20,297 nt of DNA from an uncultured Anaerolineales bacterium (GTDB taxonomy: Bacteria; Chloroflexota; Anaerolineae; Anaerolineales; Villigracilaceae), in the NCBI GenBank assembly GCA_937928015.1, contig CALFXA010000119.1, positions 1-20,297 on the forward strand, read 5' to 3'. The position numbers and the translations under genes were made by a program. Position 1 is the first letter of the stretch. Every line of letters starts with the position of its first letter. Shown piece by piece: positions 7,368-13,715 of the stretch. The notes under the pieces are model-generated. The model saw only the letters and a program-made list of their open reading frames with translations, searched no databases and was not told the DNA's origin.

Positions 7368-7817
7368 TTAGCCTTCAAGCAAGCGGTCGATTTCGTTACG
7401 CAGGGAGTGCAGGTCGTCGAGCCCCAGGTAGACGATCGCGTAGCGGATGTACGCGATCTGGTCCATCTCCTTCAAACCATTAATGACCAGGTCCCCCACC
7501 ACGCGCGAGGAGACCTCAGCCTTGCCCATCTTCTGCAGGGCGGTCTCCACCTGGCCGATCATGCGCTCGATGTCCGCCGCCGAAACGGGACGCTTGGCGC
7601 ACGAAATACGAATGCCACGCGCCAGTTTCTCGCGGTCGAATTCCTCGCGCGCACCATCTTGTTTGATGATCAACGGCGTGGCCAGGATGGGACGTTCGTA
7701 GCTGCTGAAGCGCTGTCCGCACTTGAGGCACTCGCGACGGCGTCGGATGCCCCCATGACTGTCATGGGAGGTATCCAACACCTTCGAGTCATCGTGCTGA
7801 CAATACGGGCAACGCAT
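7368..7817 (-). CDS. nrdR: Transcriptional repressor NrdR
   Basis: Zinc-ribbon plus ATP-cone repressor that senses ATP/dATP and switches ribonucleotide reductase genes. The 149-residue length is the family norm. The N-terminal ribbon reads MRCPYCQHDDSKVLDT and CLKCGQRFSSYER (four Cys ligands); the ATP-cone covers about residues 48-138, with the usual IIKQDGAREEFDREKLARGI opening. The start at 7817 gives the canonical MRCPYC N-terminus; the frame itself continues 9 codons upstream. GGAG lies about 10 bases upstream. Its target nrdJ is the next gene on the same strand. The start codon lies in one arm of an inverted repeat. I did not find a convincing pair of canonical NrdR boxes upstream of either gene. 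Confidence 0.96.
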   Translation of the reverse strand: MRCPYCQHDDSKVLDTSHDSHGGIRRRRECLKCGQRFSSYERPILATPLIIKQDGAREEFDREKLARGIRISCAKRPVSAADIERMIGQVETALQKMGKAEVSSRVVGDLVINGLKEMDQIAYIRYAIVYLGLDDLHSLRNEIDRLLEG

Positions 7818-7862
7818 ATCTGGGCCTACTCCAAAATAGAACAAATGTTATCGCCAGATATG
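7815..7862 (-). promoter_or_regulatory. Inverted repeat spanning the nrdR start codon
   Basis: CATATCTGG (7815-7823) and CCAGATATG (7854-7862) are perfect 9-bp arms 30 bp apart. On the nrdR mRNA the ATG itself would be in the 3' arm, so a stem could hide the start codon. It may equally be a DNA site or chance. Confidence 0.4.
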
Positions 7863-7908
7863 GGGGGTAATCATTTATGACCCCGTACATCTAGCGGATA
7901 CGAATGGC

Positions 7909-7937
7909 ATTGTAGCATAAAGGGAGGGTCAATACAA
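7909..7937 (-). promoter_or_regulatory. Candidate promoter of nrdR
   Basis: On the minus strand TTGTAT (7932-7937) and TACAAT (7909-7914) are 17 bp apart. The -10 box matches 5 of 6 consensus bases, the -35 box only 3. It lies about 90 bp before the nrdR start. Confidence 0.35.
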
Positions 7938-8000
7938 GTACCGCAACCAAACGCTTCTCTTAAAAAATCTCCCCCAAGGGTACTGTCAACTAAACGACGC

Positions 8001-8023
8001 AGCACAAGATGGCATCTTGCGCT
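8001..8023. repeat. REP-like palindrome at the hydrolase stop codon
   Basis: CAAGATG and CATCTTG flank a single centre base (8012); outer arms AGC/GCT extend it with one mismatch to 23 bp. It overlaps the stop codon of the hydrolase gene and may double as a transcript-end hairpin. It differs in sequence from the other palindrome families in the window. Confidence 0.6.
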
Positions 8024-8861
8024 ACAAGTTTTTCAGGAACTCCAGCACCAGCGGATTGAACTCGGCAGTATGCGATTGATGTGGGACGTGCCCCGCCACG
8101 AACAGTTTGGTCCCGACCACATTGGGCAAAGCAGAGACCAGGTCCTTAAACGAAGCAGGCGCCAGGGTGCTGTCGCGGGTGCCCCATACCACCAGCGTGG
8201 GCGCCGTGATCTCTGCAAGATAGGGCGTCAGGTCGATGGAGGTCTGGGGCAGGTTGTACACGCCAGGCGCGGTACGCTTGTAATCCAGGGCGGTCTGTGC
8301 GCGGATGTGCTCGGGCAGGTTGTGCGCGCCGCCGCTGCTGTGTCCCATCGAGAGGCTGGTGGCATCGATGATGATGCGGAATAACCATTCGGGCGTGCGC
8401 TCGACCACGGTCATGTTGATGGAAGGATGTCGATAGGATAGCCGCAACAAGGCGGGCAACTGTCCGAGGCGATAGAATGGGTCGACCAGGACCAGGCCGC
8501 GGGTCCGTGCGGGGAAGCGGCGGGCGTAGTCCAGGGCCAGGTATCCGCCCAGGGAATGACCGACCAGGACGGGGGCCTGATCCAGCCCGAGAGAGTCGAT
8601 CCAGGCTGCCAGATGATCGAAGACCCAATCCATCTCGTAGGCGCGCGAGTCGGGCTTGGCGCTCTCGCCGTGACCGAGCAGGTCAAGAGCATAGGCGGCA
8701 TATCCATGTTGGGCCAACTCAGGGACGAGGTCATCCCAATCATGCAGGGAGGCTGCCAGCCCGTGAATCAGGATGACGGGTGCCCCCTCCCCCTGATGGA
8801 TGAAATTGACTTGGGTGGGAAAATTCAGGGTTTCATTCGACGGATGCGATGTATTTTTCAT
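8022..8861 (-). CDS. Alpha/beta-fold hydrolase
   Basis: A 279-residue soluble serine hydrolase of the alpha/beta fold with no signal peptide. The oxyanion-hole block is VILIHGLAAS, followed by YALDLLGHGESAKP. The nucleophile elbow is GHSLGG (Ser103), the acid is probably Asp230 in WGTRDSTLAP and the base His258 in AGHVPHQSH. The long lid at about 130-190 suggests a lipophilic substrate, but the specific reaction cannot be told; esterase, lactonase or haloperoxidase-like are all possible. Its 5' end overlaps the 3' end of the preceding synthetase gene by 29 bp in another frame, which points to translational coupling and a shared pathway. No clear Shine-Dalgarno is seen before the ATG. A REP-like palindrome covers its stop codon. 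Confidence 0.88.
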   Translation of the reverse strand: MKNTSHPSNETLNFPTQVNFIHQGEGAPVILIHGLAASLHDWDDLVPELAQHGYAAYALDLLGHGESAKPDSRAYEMDWVFDHLAAWIDSLGLDQAPVLVGHSLGGYLALDYARRFPARTRGLVLVDPFYRLGQLPALLRLSYRHPSINMTVVERTPEWLFRIIIDATSLSMGHSSGGAHNLPEHIRAQTALDYKRTAPGVYNLPQTSIDLTPYLAEITAPTLVVWGTRDSTLAPASFKDLVSALPNVVGTKLFVAGHVPHQSHTAEFNPLVLEFLKNL

Positions 8862-11310
8862 AACGTTTGGCTAACTCACGCCGCAACACCTTGCCGATAA
8901 AGGTGCGCGGGAAATCTTCCATGAAAATGACGAAGCGTGGGACGAGCTGTGGGGGCAGGCGGCGTTTGCAGTAGGCGATGACCGCCTCGGGGGTGGGACG
9001 TTCGCGCCCCGCAATGACAAAGGCAAAGGGCCGTCCCGCCACGGCCACCACGGCGGCTTCCTTCACCTGCGGAATCTCGTAGATGACTTCCTCCACGTCG
9101 CGCGGGAAGGCTGGGCTGCCAGGTTTGTCAGGGTACCACATATCCGCCTTGCGGGCAATGATGCGGAAATAACCATCCTCGTCCATCTGGGCCACGTCGC
9201 CCGTCAGCAGCCAGCCGTCGCTCGTCAGCACCTCGCGAGTGGCCGCTTCGTTGCGCCAGTAGCCCATCATCACCTGCGGACCGCGCACAGCCAGTTCGCC
9301 AATCTGCCCCACAGACACTTCCTTGCGGCCCGTCGGCAAATCCACGACGGCGGCCTCAGTGGAGGGCAACGGAATGCCGATGCTGCCCAGCTTGCGGTCG
9401 CCACCCAGCGGGTTCGCGTGCGTGACGGGCGACGCCTCGGTCAGGCCATAGCCTTCCACCAGCCGACCCTTGGTCAGTTTCTCGAAGGCCTCCTGTACCT
9501 CGACGGGCAGCGGCGCGGACCCGCTGATACAGGCCTTCACCGAACGGATACCATACTTGCGCGCCGCGCGGAAATTGTTGATGGCCACGTACATGCTCGG
9601 CACACCCGGGAAGACGGTCGGCTTGTAAGCGCGGATGCTCTTCATGATGCCACCGATCTGGAACTGCGGCTGCAAGACCAGGGTCCCGCCGAGCGCCACG
9701 GGTACGTTGAGCGCGGTGGTCAGGCCATAGCTGTGGAAGATGGGCACCGCGCACAAGAAGCGCTCGCCGCCCTCCACCACGTTCGGCATCCAGTGGCGGG
9801 TTTGTAGCGCGTTGGCCACCAGGTTGCGATGCGAAAGCATCACACCCTTGGCGGCGGCGGTCGTGCCGCCCGTGAACTGGATCACCGCCAGGTCCTCGGG
9901 TTGGACGTTCACCGCAGGCGACTTGTCGCTCTGCCCGCGCAGCCAGCGGCGATAGGTCAACGCGTTGGTCAGATGGAATCCGCGATTGCGCCAGCGCGAG
10001 ATCCACTGTTTCCAAAACGGAAGATAGTCGGCGGGGTCAGTCAGGATGACGTGCGGCACCCCGCTGCCCTGCTGGATCTGGCCCGCCAGTCCCGCCCAGG
10101 GCGTGAGCGTCACCAGCACGCTGGCTTCCACGTCCTTCACCTGACGGACGATCTCCTCAGGCTCGGTCATGGGCGGGATGAAGACCGCCACCGCACCCGC
10201 CTTCATCGCCCCGAAGAAGCCCACCACCATCTGCGGCAGGTTGGGCTGCAACAACACAACACGCGTGCCCTTGTCCACGCCCAATGCAAGCAGCGCGTTG
10301 GCAAAACGGTTGGCCTCGTGATTCAAACGACGATACGAAATACGCGCGTCCTCGAAGATCAACGCGGGCCGCAGCGGAAATCTCCGCACTGATGAGCGCA
10401 GCAAATGATGCAGGGGAATATTCGGGATGCCGACCGTGTAGGGCACGCCCGCTTCATAGAATCTCAGCCAGGGACGCTGGGTACGCAGTTCTTCGCGCGT
10501 GCCCTTCTTTTTGACGACCATCGAGGGCGTGTCGCGCCACGAGGATTTGGATTCCTCGCCCAGGAAGCGCTCAATGGCGCGGTCAACCGCCTCGCGCCGT
10601 TCCAACATGACCATGTGGCCTGATCCCCCGATATCGGCATCCTCCGCGCCTGGGATAGATTTCGCCACCCGCTCGAAGAACGGCCGCTCGAAGACCTGGT
10701 CGCGGTGCCCACGGATGACCAGCGTCGGCACCGTCAGCGCAGAGAACTTGTCCCAGCCGACCCAGCGGGACAGGTTTTGCAGGTAGTACGGTTTCAGCGC
10801 GTGCGGTGGGGCCGAGAGCCATGAGCGCGTGAACGGGTCGATTATACGAAGCAGCCAATTTGGCAGGTGCAGCGCCATCCGAAAGAACGGATTCAGCTTG
10901 AACTCACCCGCCGTCGCCACCAGAATCAGACGCTCGACTCGTTCGGGGTGAGCCAGGGCAAACTCCGTCGCCACCGCCCCGCCGAAGGAGTGGCCGACCA
11001 GCACAAAGGGTCCCTTTACTTTCAGCACGTCCAACGCGGCTTCGAGATCGGCCTGGATGCGCGGCATGTCGTATCCGCCCGAGGGCTTGTCCGAGAGGCC
11101 GTGCCCGCGCAGGTCGAGAGCGATGACGCGGTTCTCCAACGCGAATTTCTCCAACTGGTACTGCCATTGCAGCGCCTGTCCGCCGAAACCGTGCAGGAAA
11201 ATGAAAGTCCGCTGGGGATGGTCGGGGGAGACATCCAGCGCCGAAAGGCGCACCAGCGGATTGGAGGAAACGCGCACTTCATGCCGATAGAGGTCGAGGT
11301 CGATGCCCAT
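8833..11310 (-). CDS. Fusion of alpha/beta hydrolase and AMP-forming acyl-CoA synthetase
   Basis: An 825-residue two-enzyme protein. Residues 1-255 are an alpha/beta hydrolase: FIFLHGFGGQ, ALDLRGHGLSDKP, nucleophile elbow GHSFGG (Ser108), probable acid Asp204 in RGHRDQ and base His232 in GGSGHM. After a charged linker, residues 290-825 are an ANL-superfamily adenylating enzyme of the long-chain fatty acid-CoA ligase type: P-loop FTGGTTAAAKG (479-489), GYGLTEASP (620-628), TGDVAQMDEDGYF (703-715) and the catalytic C-terminal lysine in IGKVLRREL (Lys807). The likely chemistry is activation of a carboxylic acid to a thioester after, or together with, hydrolysis of an ester or thioester. The next gene encodes another hydrolase and overlaps this one. 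The start has almost no leader: a -10 box ends 6 bp before the ATG and no ribosome-binding site is visible. Fused OleBC was considered and judged unlikely because the hydrolase nucleophile is serine. Confidence 0.9.
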   Translation of the reverse strand: MGIDLDLYRHEVRVSSNPLVRLSALDVSPDHPQRTFIFLHGFGGQALQWQYQLEKFALENRVIALDLRGHGLSDKPSGGYDMPRIQADLEAALDVLKVKGPFVLVGHSFGGAVATEFALAHPERVERLILVATAGEFKLNPFFRMALHLPNWLLRIIDPFTRSWLSAPPHALKPYYLQNLSRWVGWDKFSALTVPTLVIRGHRDQVFERPFFERVAKSIPGAEDADIGGSGHMVMLERREAVDRAIERFLGEESKSSWRDTPSMVVKKKGTREELRTQRPWLRFYEAGVPYTVGIPNIPLHHLLRSSVRRFPLRPALIFEDARISYRRLNHEANRFANALLALGVDKGTRVVLLQPNLPQMVVGFFGAMKAGAVAVFIPPMTEPEEIVRQVKDVEASVLVTLTPWAGLAGQIQQGSGVPHVILTDPADYLPFWKQWISRWRNRGFHLTNALTYRRWLRGQSDKSPAVNVQPEDLAVIQFTGGTTAAAKGVMLSHRNLVANALQTRHWMPNVVEGGERFLCAVPIFHSYGLTTALNVPVALGGTLVLQPQFQIGGIMKSIRAYKPTVFPGVPSMYVAINNFRAARKYGIRSVKACISGSAPLPVEVQEAFEKLTKGRLVEGYGLTEASPVTHANPLGGDRKLGSIGIPLPSTEAAVVDLPTGRKEVSVGQIGELAVRGPQVMMGYWRNEAATREVLTSDGWLLTGDVAQMDEDGYFRIIARKADMWYPDKPGSPAFPRDVEEVIYEIPQVKEAAVVAVAGRPFAFVIAGRERPTPEAVIAYCKRRLPPQLVPRFVIFMEDFPRTFIGKVLRRELAKRYEKYIASVE

Positions 11311-11316
11311 GGGAGT

Positions 11317-11345
11317 AGTGTACAGGAATCGGGGAGAGATGTCAA
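11317..11345 (-). promoter_or_regulatory. Promoter of the hydrolase-synthetase gene, probably leaderless
   Basis: Minus-strand TTGACA (11340-11345, full consensus) and TACACT (11317-11322) are 17 bp apart. The start codon at 11310 begins 6 bp after the -10 box, where transcription itself should begin. Confidence 0.65.
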
Positions 11346-11373
11346 TTTACATCTAATTTGTCCGTGCTATACT
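11346..11373 (+). promoter_or_regulatory. Promoter of the DUF1992 gene, probably leaderless
   Basis: TTTACA (11346-11351) and TATACT (11368-11373), each 5 of 6 to consensus, are 16 bp apart. The ATG at 11380 lies 6 bp downstream, so the transcript likely starts at or next to the A of ATG. The -35 box directly abuts the -35 box of the divergent promoter. Confidence 0.6.
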
Positions 11374-11379
11374 CGGGTC

Positions 11380-11709
11380 ATGTCCTTCGATAAAGCCGTG
11401 GAAGCCATCATTCAGGAAGCCATGCAGCGCGGAGATTTCGACAACCTGCGCGGCAAGGGTCAGCCGCTCGACCTGAGCGCCTATTTCGACACGCCCGAAG
11501 ACGTGCGCATGGCCTACTCGATCCTCAAGAACGCGGGGGTATTGCCCGAGGAGATCAATCTGCTGCACGAGATCGCTGCCCTCAAGGAGCGGTTGGCGGC
11601 CACCTACGAGGAGGCCCAACGTCACAAAATCCGCAGGCTGATCAGCGAAAAGCAGACCCAGTTCAACGTGCTGATGGAAAGGCAGAAACGTCAGCGCAGG
11701 GAAGCCTGA
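11380..11709 (+). CDS. DUF1992 (DnaJ-homologue subfamily C member 28-like) domain protein
   Basis: A 109-residue protein starting MSFDKAVEAIIQEAMQRGDFDNLRGKGQPLD, the typical DUF1992 opening, followed by an acidic/hydrophobic middle (EDVRMAYSILKNAGVLPEEINLLHEI) and a long charged helix with coiled-coil character (about 65-109). The eukaryotic relatives carry this region next to a J domain; bacterial proteins are this domain alone and their role is not established. The open frame extends 171 codons upstream but that part is antisense to the synthetase gene, and the promoter boxes just before 11380 together with the family N-terminus fix the start. A strong terminator follows 20 bp after the stop, so the gene is monocistronic. 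Confidence 0.88.
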   Translation: MSFDKAVEAIIQEAMQRGDFDNLRGKGQPLDLSAYFDTPEDVRMAYSILKNAGVLPEEINLLHEIAALKERLAATYEEAQRHKIRRLISEKQTQFNVLMERQKRQRREA

Positions 11710-11728
11710 GCATACAATCACGAACCTA

Positions 11729-11758
11729 CAACCCGCCCAGAAAAATCTGGGCGGGTTG
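11729..11758 (+). terminator. Rho-independent terminator after the DUF1992 gene
   Basis: CAACCCGCCCAG (11729-11740) pairs perfectly with CTGGGCGGGTTG (11747-11758) across a 6-nt loop, followed by CGTTTT. Confidence 0.85.
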
Positions 11759-11799
11759 CGTTTTACAAACTGGAGAAAAAATATCCTATTTTGTATTAT

Positions 11800-11816
11800 T
11801 TTAATGTGACATTAAA
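11800..11816. promoter_or_regulatory. Perfect 17-bp palindrome upstream of the ArsR operon
   Basis: TTTAATGTGACATTAAA has two 8-bp arms around one base. It lies 97 bp before the ArsR start in an AT-rich stretch free of genes, the setting of an operator. The TGTGA core resembles CRP/FNR-family half-sites. A related site, TTTAATTGTGACAT..., is at 19316. Confidence 0.5.
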
Positions 11817-11868
11817 CAATAAAAGACGTGACAGCCCCCACTTTAGTGAAAATCCACACAAGGGTAAT

Positions 11869-11901
11869 ATATTATCGAATATGCGTTTATCCGAATATAA
11901 G
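11869..11901 (+). promoter_or_regulatory. Candidate ArsR operator and -10 region
   Basis: ATATT-ATCG-AATAT (11869-11882) is an inverted repeat. The half-site CGAATAT recurs 16 bp later (11892-11898), each time after TTATC, giving direct repeats. TATAAG (11896-11901) could be a -10 box and would be covered by a bound repressor; no good -35 box is seen. Placement fits autorepression by the next gene's product. Confidence 0.4.
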
Positions 11902-11912
11902 ACAGGTCTGCC

Positions 11913-12248
11913 ATGATTACACCCACTCTCAAACAGGAAATTTCCCAACTCGAGGCCGATTTTTGCTCGGCACTCTCTGATCCCACGCGCATCCTTCTAC
12001 TTTATGCCCTCAGCGAGGAACCGCGTAACGTCACCGAACTGACCGCCGAACTCGGTATCCCCCAGCCCACCACGTCGCGCCATCTCAAGATTCTGCGTGA
12101 CCGTGGGCTGGTCCAAACCACCCGTCAAGGTACCACCGTCACCTATAGCCTGGCCGACAAGCGTCTGATCAGTGCGCTCGATTTGCTGCGCGCCGTCATG
12201 CGTGAACGAATCGCCTATCGCGCCAGTCTGGTGACAGAACTCATTTAA
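11913..12248 (+). CDS. ArsR/SmtB-family winged-helix repressor
   Basis: A 111-residue regulator with the ArsR-type winged helix: FCSALSDPTRILLLYALSEE (helix pair), VTELTAELGIPQPTTSRHLKILRDRGLV (helix-turn-helix, about 40-66) and the wing QTTRQGTTVTYSL. Members derepress operons on binding metal ions or on thiol modification by sulfane sulfur. This protein has one cysteine only (Cys18), so neither the ELCVCDL metal site of ArsR nor the two-cysteine persulfide switch of BigR/SqrR/YgaV is present; the ligand remains open. The first gene of the operon, its stop is 9 bp before the octaheme cytochrome start and GGAG of the next gene directly follows its stop codon, so it is very likely cotranscribed with and controls the cytochrome and transporter genes. 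Confidence 0.92.
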   Translation: MITPTLKQEISQLEADFCSALSDPTRILLLYALSEEPRNVTELTAELGIPQPTTSRHLKILRDRGLVQTTRQGTTVTYSLADKRLISALDLLRAVMRERIAYRASLVTELI

Positions 12249-12257
12249 GGAGTTTCC

Positions 12258-13703
12258 ATGAAGAAGCGTTTTCCGTTCTGGATCCTCGGCCTGGTCGGCA
12301 TCCTGTTGATCGTGCTTGTCCCGATCCTCTACTTCATGCCGCGTGCCGCTGCCTCATCCAATGATCCCTGGTCGAAACTGCCCGAACACCCTGTTCATGT
12401 CGACCATAAGGACATCGTCAAGGGCGATTTCAAAACTGGTCAGGACGTCACCCGCGCCTGCCTTGTGTGTCACAAAGACGCCGCCAAAGACCTGATGATG
12501 ACCACCCACTGGACCTGGGAAAGCAAGCCCTTCGACGTCCCGTGGCGCGACCAGCCCGTGACCATCGGCAAGATCAACCAGATCAACAACTTCTGCATCG
12601 GCACCCAGGGCAATGAAAATAAGTGCATGTCCTGCCATGCAGGGTACGGCTGGGAGGAAGGCAAAAAGGCGGAGCAGGCCAATCCCGACAACGTGGACTG
12701 CCTGGCCTGCCATGCGGATACGGGGCTGTATGGAAAAGGCACCTACGGCAACCCCGCCGATGGCGTGGACCTGCTGGCGGCCGCCCAGAGCGTGCGTGTT
12801 CCCACACGCGAAAACTGCGGCAAATGCCACTTCGACGGCGGCGGCGGTAACGGCGTGAAGCACGGCGACCTGGACGAGAGTCTGTACTTCCCCGATGAGA
12901 ACGAAGATGTTCACATGGGCAAGCTCAACTTCCAGTGCACCGACTGTCATGTCACCACCAATCACCAGGTGCTCGGCCGCATGATAGCCGATAACTACAC
13001 CATCGACCCGAAGGAACAGGTCTCCTGCGAGCAATGCCATATCAACCAGAAGCACGAGGATGAGCGAATCAACTCACACCTCGACTCGGTGGCCTGTCAG
13101 ACCTGCCATATCCCCGCCCTGGCCGTCCAGGACCCGACCAAGGTCTACTGGGACTGGTCCCAGGCTGGACAGGAGGGCCGCGAGGACGATCACTTCACCT
13201 ATCTGAAGATCAAGGGCGAGTTCGTGTACGACAAGAATTTTGCGCCCACGTACCTGTGGTTCAACGGCAACAACGAATATCGCTACATTCTCGGCGATAA
13301 AATCGGCGCCGACGGTGTCACCTACATCAACAAACCAGCAGGCAACATCGGCGACCCGACCGCCAAGATCTTCCCGTTCAAGCTGCACATCGCCAAGCAA
13401 CCCTATGATGTGGTCAACCAGTATCTGCTCCAGCCGATCACTTCGGGCAAGGACGGCTTCTGGACCAACTTCAACTGGGACCAGGCCTTCAAACTGGCCG
13501 CACCCATCACGGGCCTGAACTACAGCGGACAATACGGCTTCACCACCACCTACATGTACTGGCCCACCACGCACATGGTCCAGCCCGCAACCCAGGCCTT
13601 GCAATGCGATGCCTGCCACGGTGAGAACGGCCGCATGGACTGGAAAGCCCTTGGCTATCCGGGCGACCCGATCGAGTGGGGCGCACGCTCCACCCCGAAG
13701 TAA
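12258..13703 (+). CDS. Octaheme cytochrome c of the tetrathionate reductase (Otr) family
   Basis: A 481-residue extracytoplasmic multiheme protein. An N-terminal hydrophobic helix (about 7-27) is an uncleaved anchor or signal sequence. Eight CXXCH heme sites are present: 68-72, 123-127, 148-152, 187-191, 227-231, 257-261, 280-284 and 450-454. The blocks NFCIGTQGNENKCMSCHAGY, NPDNVDCLACH, CGKCHFDGGGGNGVKHGDLD and FQCTDCH are those I know from octaheme tetrathionate reductases such as Shewanella Otr. That family reduces tetrathionate, nitrite and hydroxylamine in vitro; the physiological substrate is not settled. GGAG precedes the ATG. The next gene provides a membrane cytochrome b domain able to feed electrons from quinol, and the transporter genes further on suggest a sulfur substrate. 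Seven hemes lie in the first 285 residues; the eighth, near the end, follows a long heme-free domain of about 165 residues. Confidence 0.9.
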   Translation: MKKRFPFWILGLVGILLIVLVPILYFMPRAAASSNDPWSKLPEHPVHVDHKDIVKGDFKTGQDVTRACLVCHKDAAKDLMMTTHWTWESKPFDVPWRDQPVTIGKINQINNFCIGTQGNENKCMSCHAGYGWEEGKKAEQANPDNVDCLACHADTGLYGKGTYGNPADGVDLLAAAQSVRVPTRENCGKCHFDGGGGNGVKHGDLDESLYFPDENEDVHMGKLNFQCTDCHVTTNHQVLGRMIADNYTIDPKEQVSCEQCHINQKHEDERINSHLDSVACQTCHIPALAVQDPTKVYWDWSQAGQEGREDDHFTYLKIKGEFVYDKNFAPTYLWFNGNNEYRYILGDKIGADGVTYINKPAGNIGDPTAKIFPFKLHIAKQPYDVVNQYLLQPITSGKDGFWTNFNWDQAFKLAAPITGLNYSGQYGFTTTYMYWPTTHMVQPATQALQCDACHGENGRMDWKALGYPGDPIEWGARSTPK

Positions 13704-13715
13704 ACGGATGACACA

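Noticed and set aside
8833..11310. OleBC (olefin biosynthesis hydrolase-beta-lactone synthetase) fusion
   Set aside because: The domain order matches, but OleB uses an Asp nucleophile as in haloalkane dehalogenases, while this protein has GHSFGG with Ser; the ligase P-loop is FadD-like and no OleA or OleD gene is near.
10867..11379. N-terminal extension of the DUF1992 frame to 280 residues
   Set aside because: The extension is antisense to the hydrolase-synthetase gene, while promoter boxes and the family N-terminus both point to the ATG at 11380.
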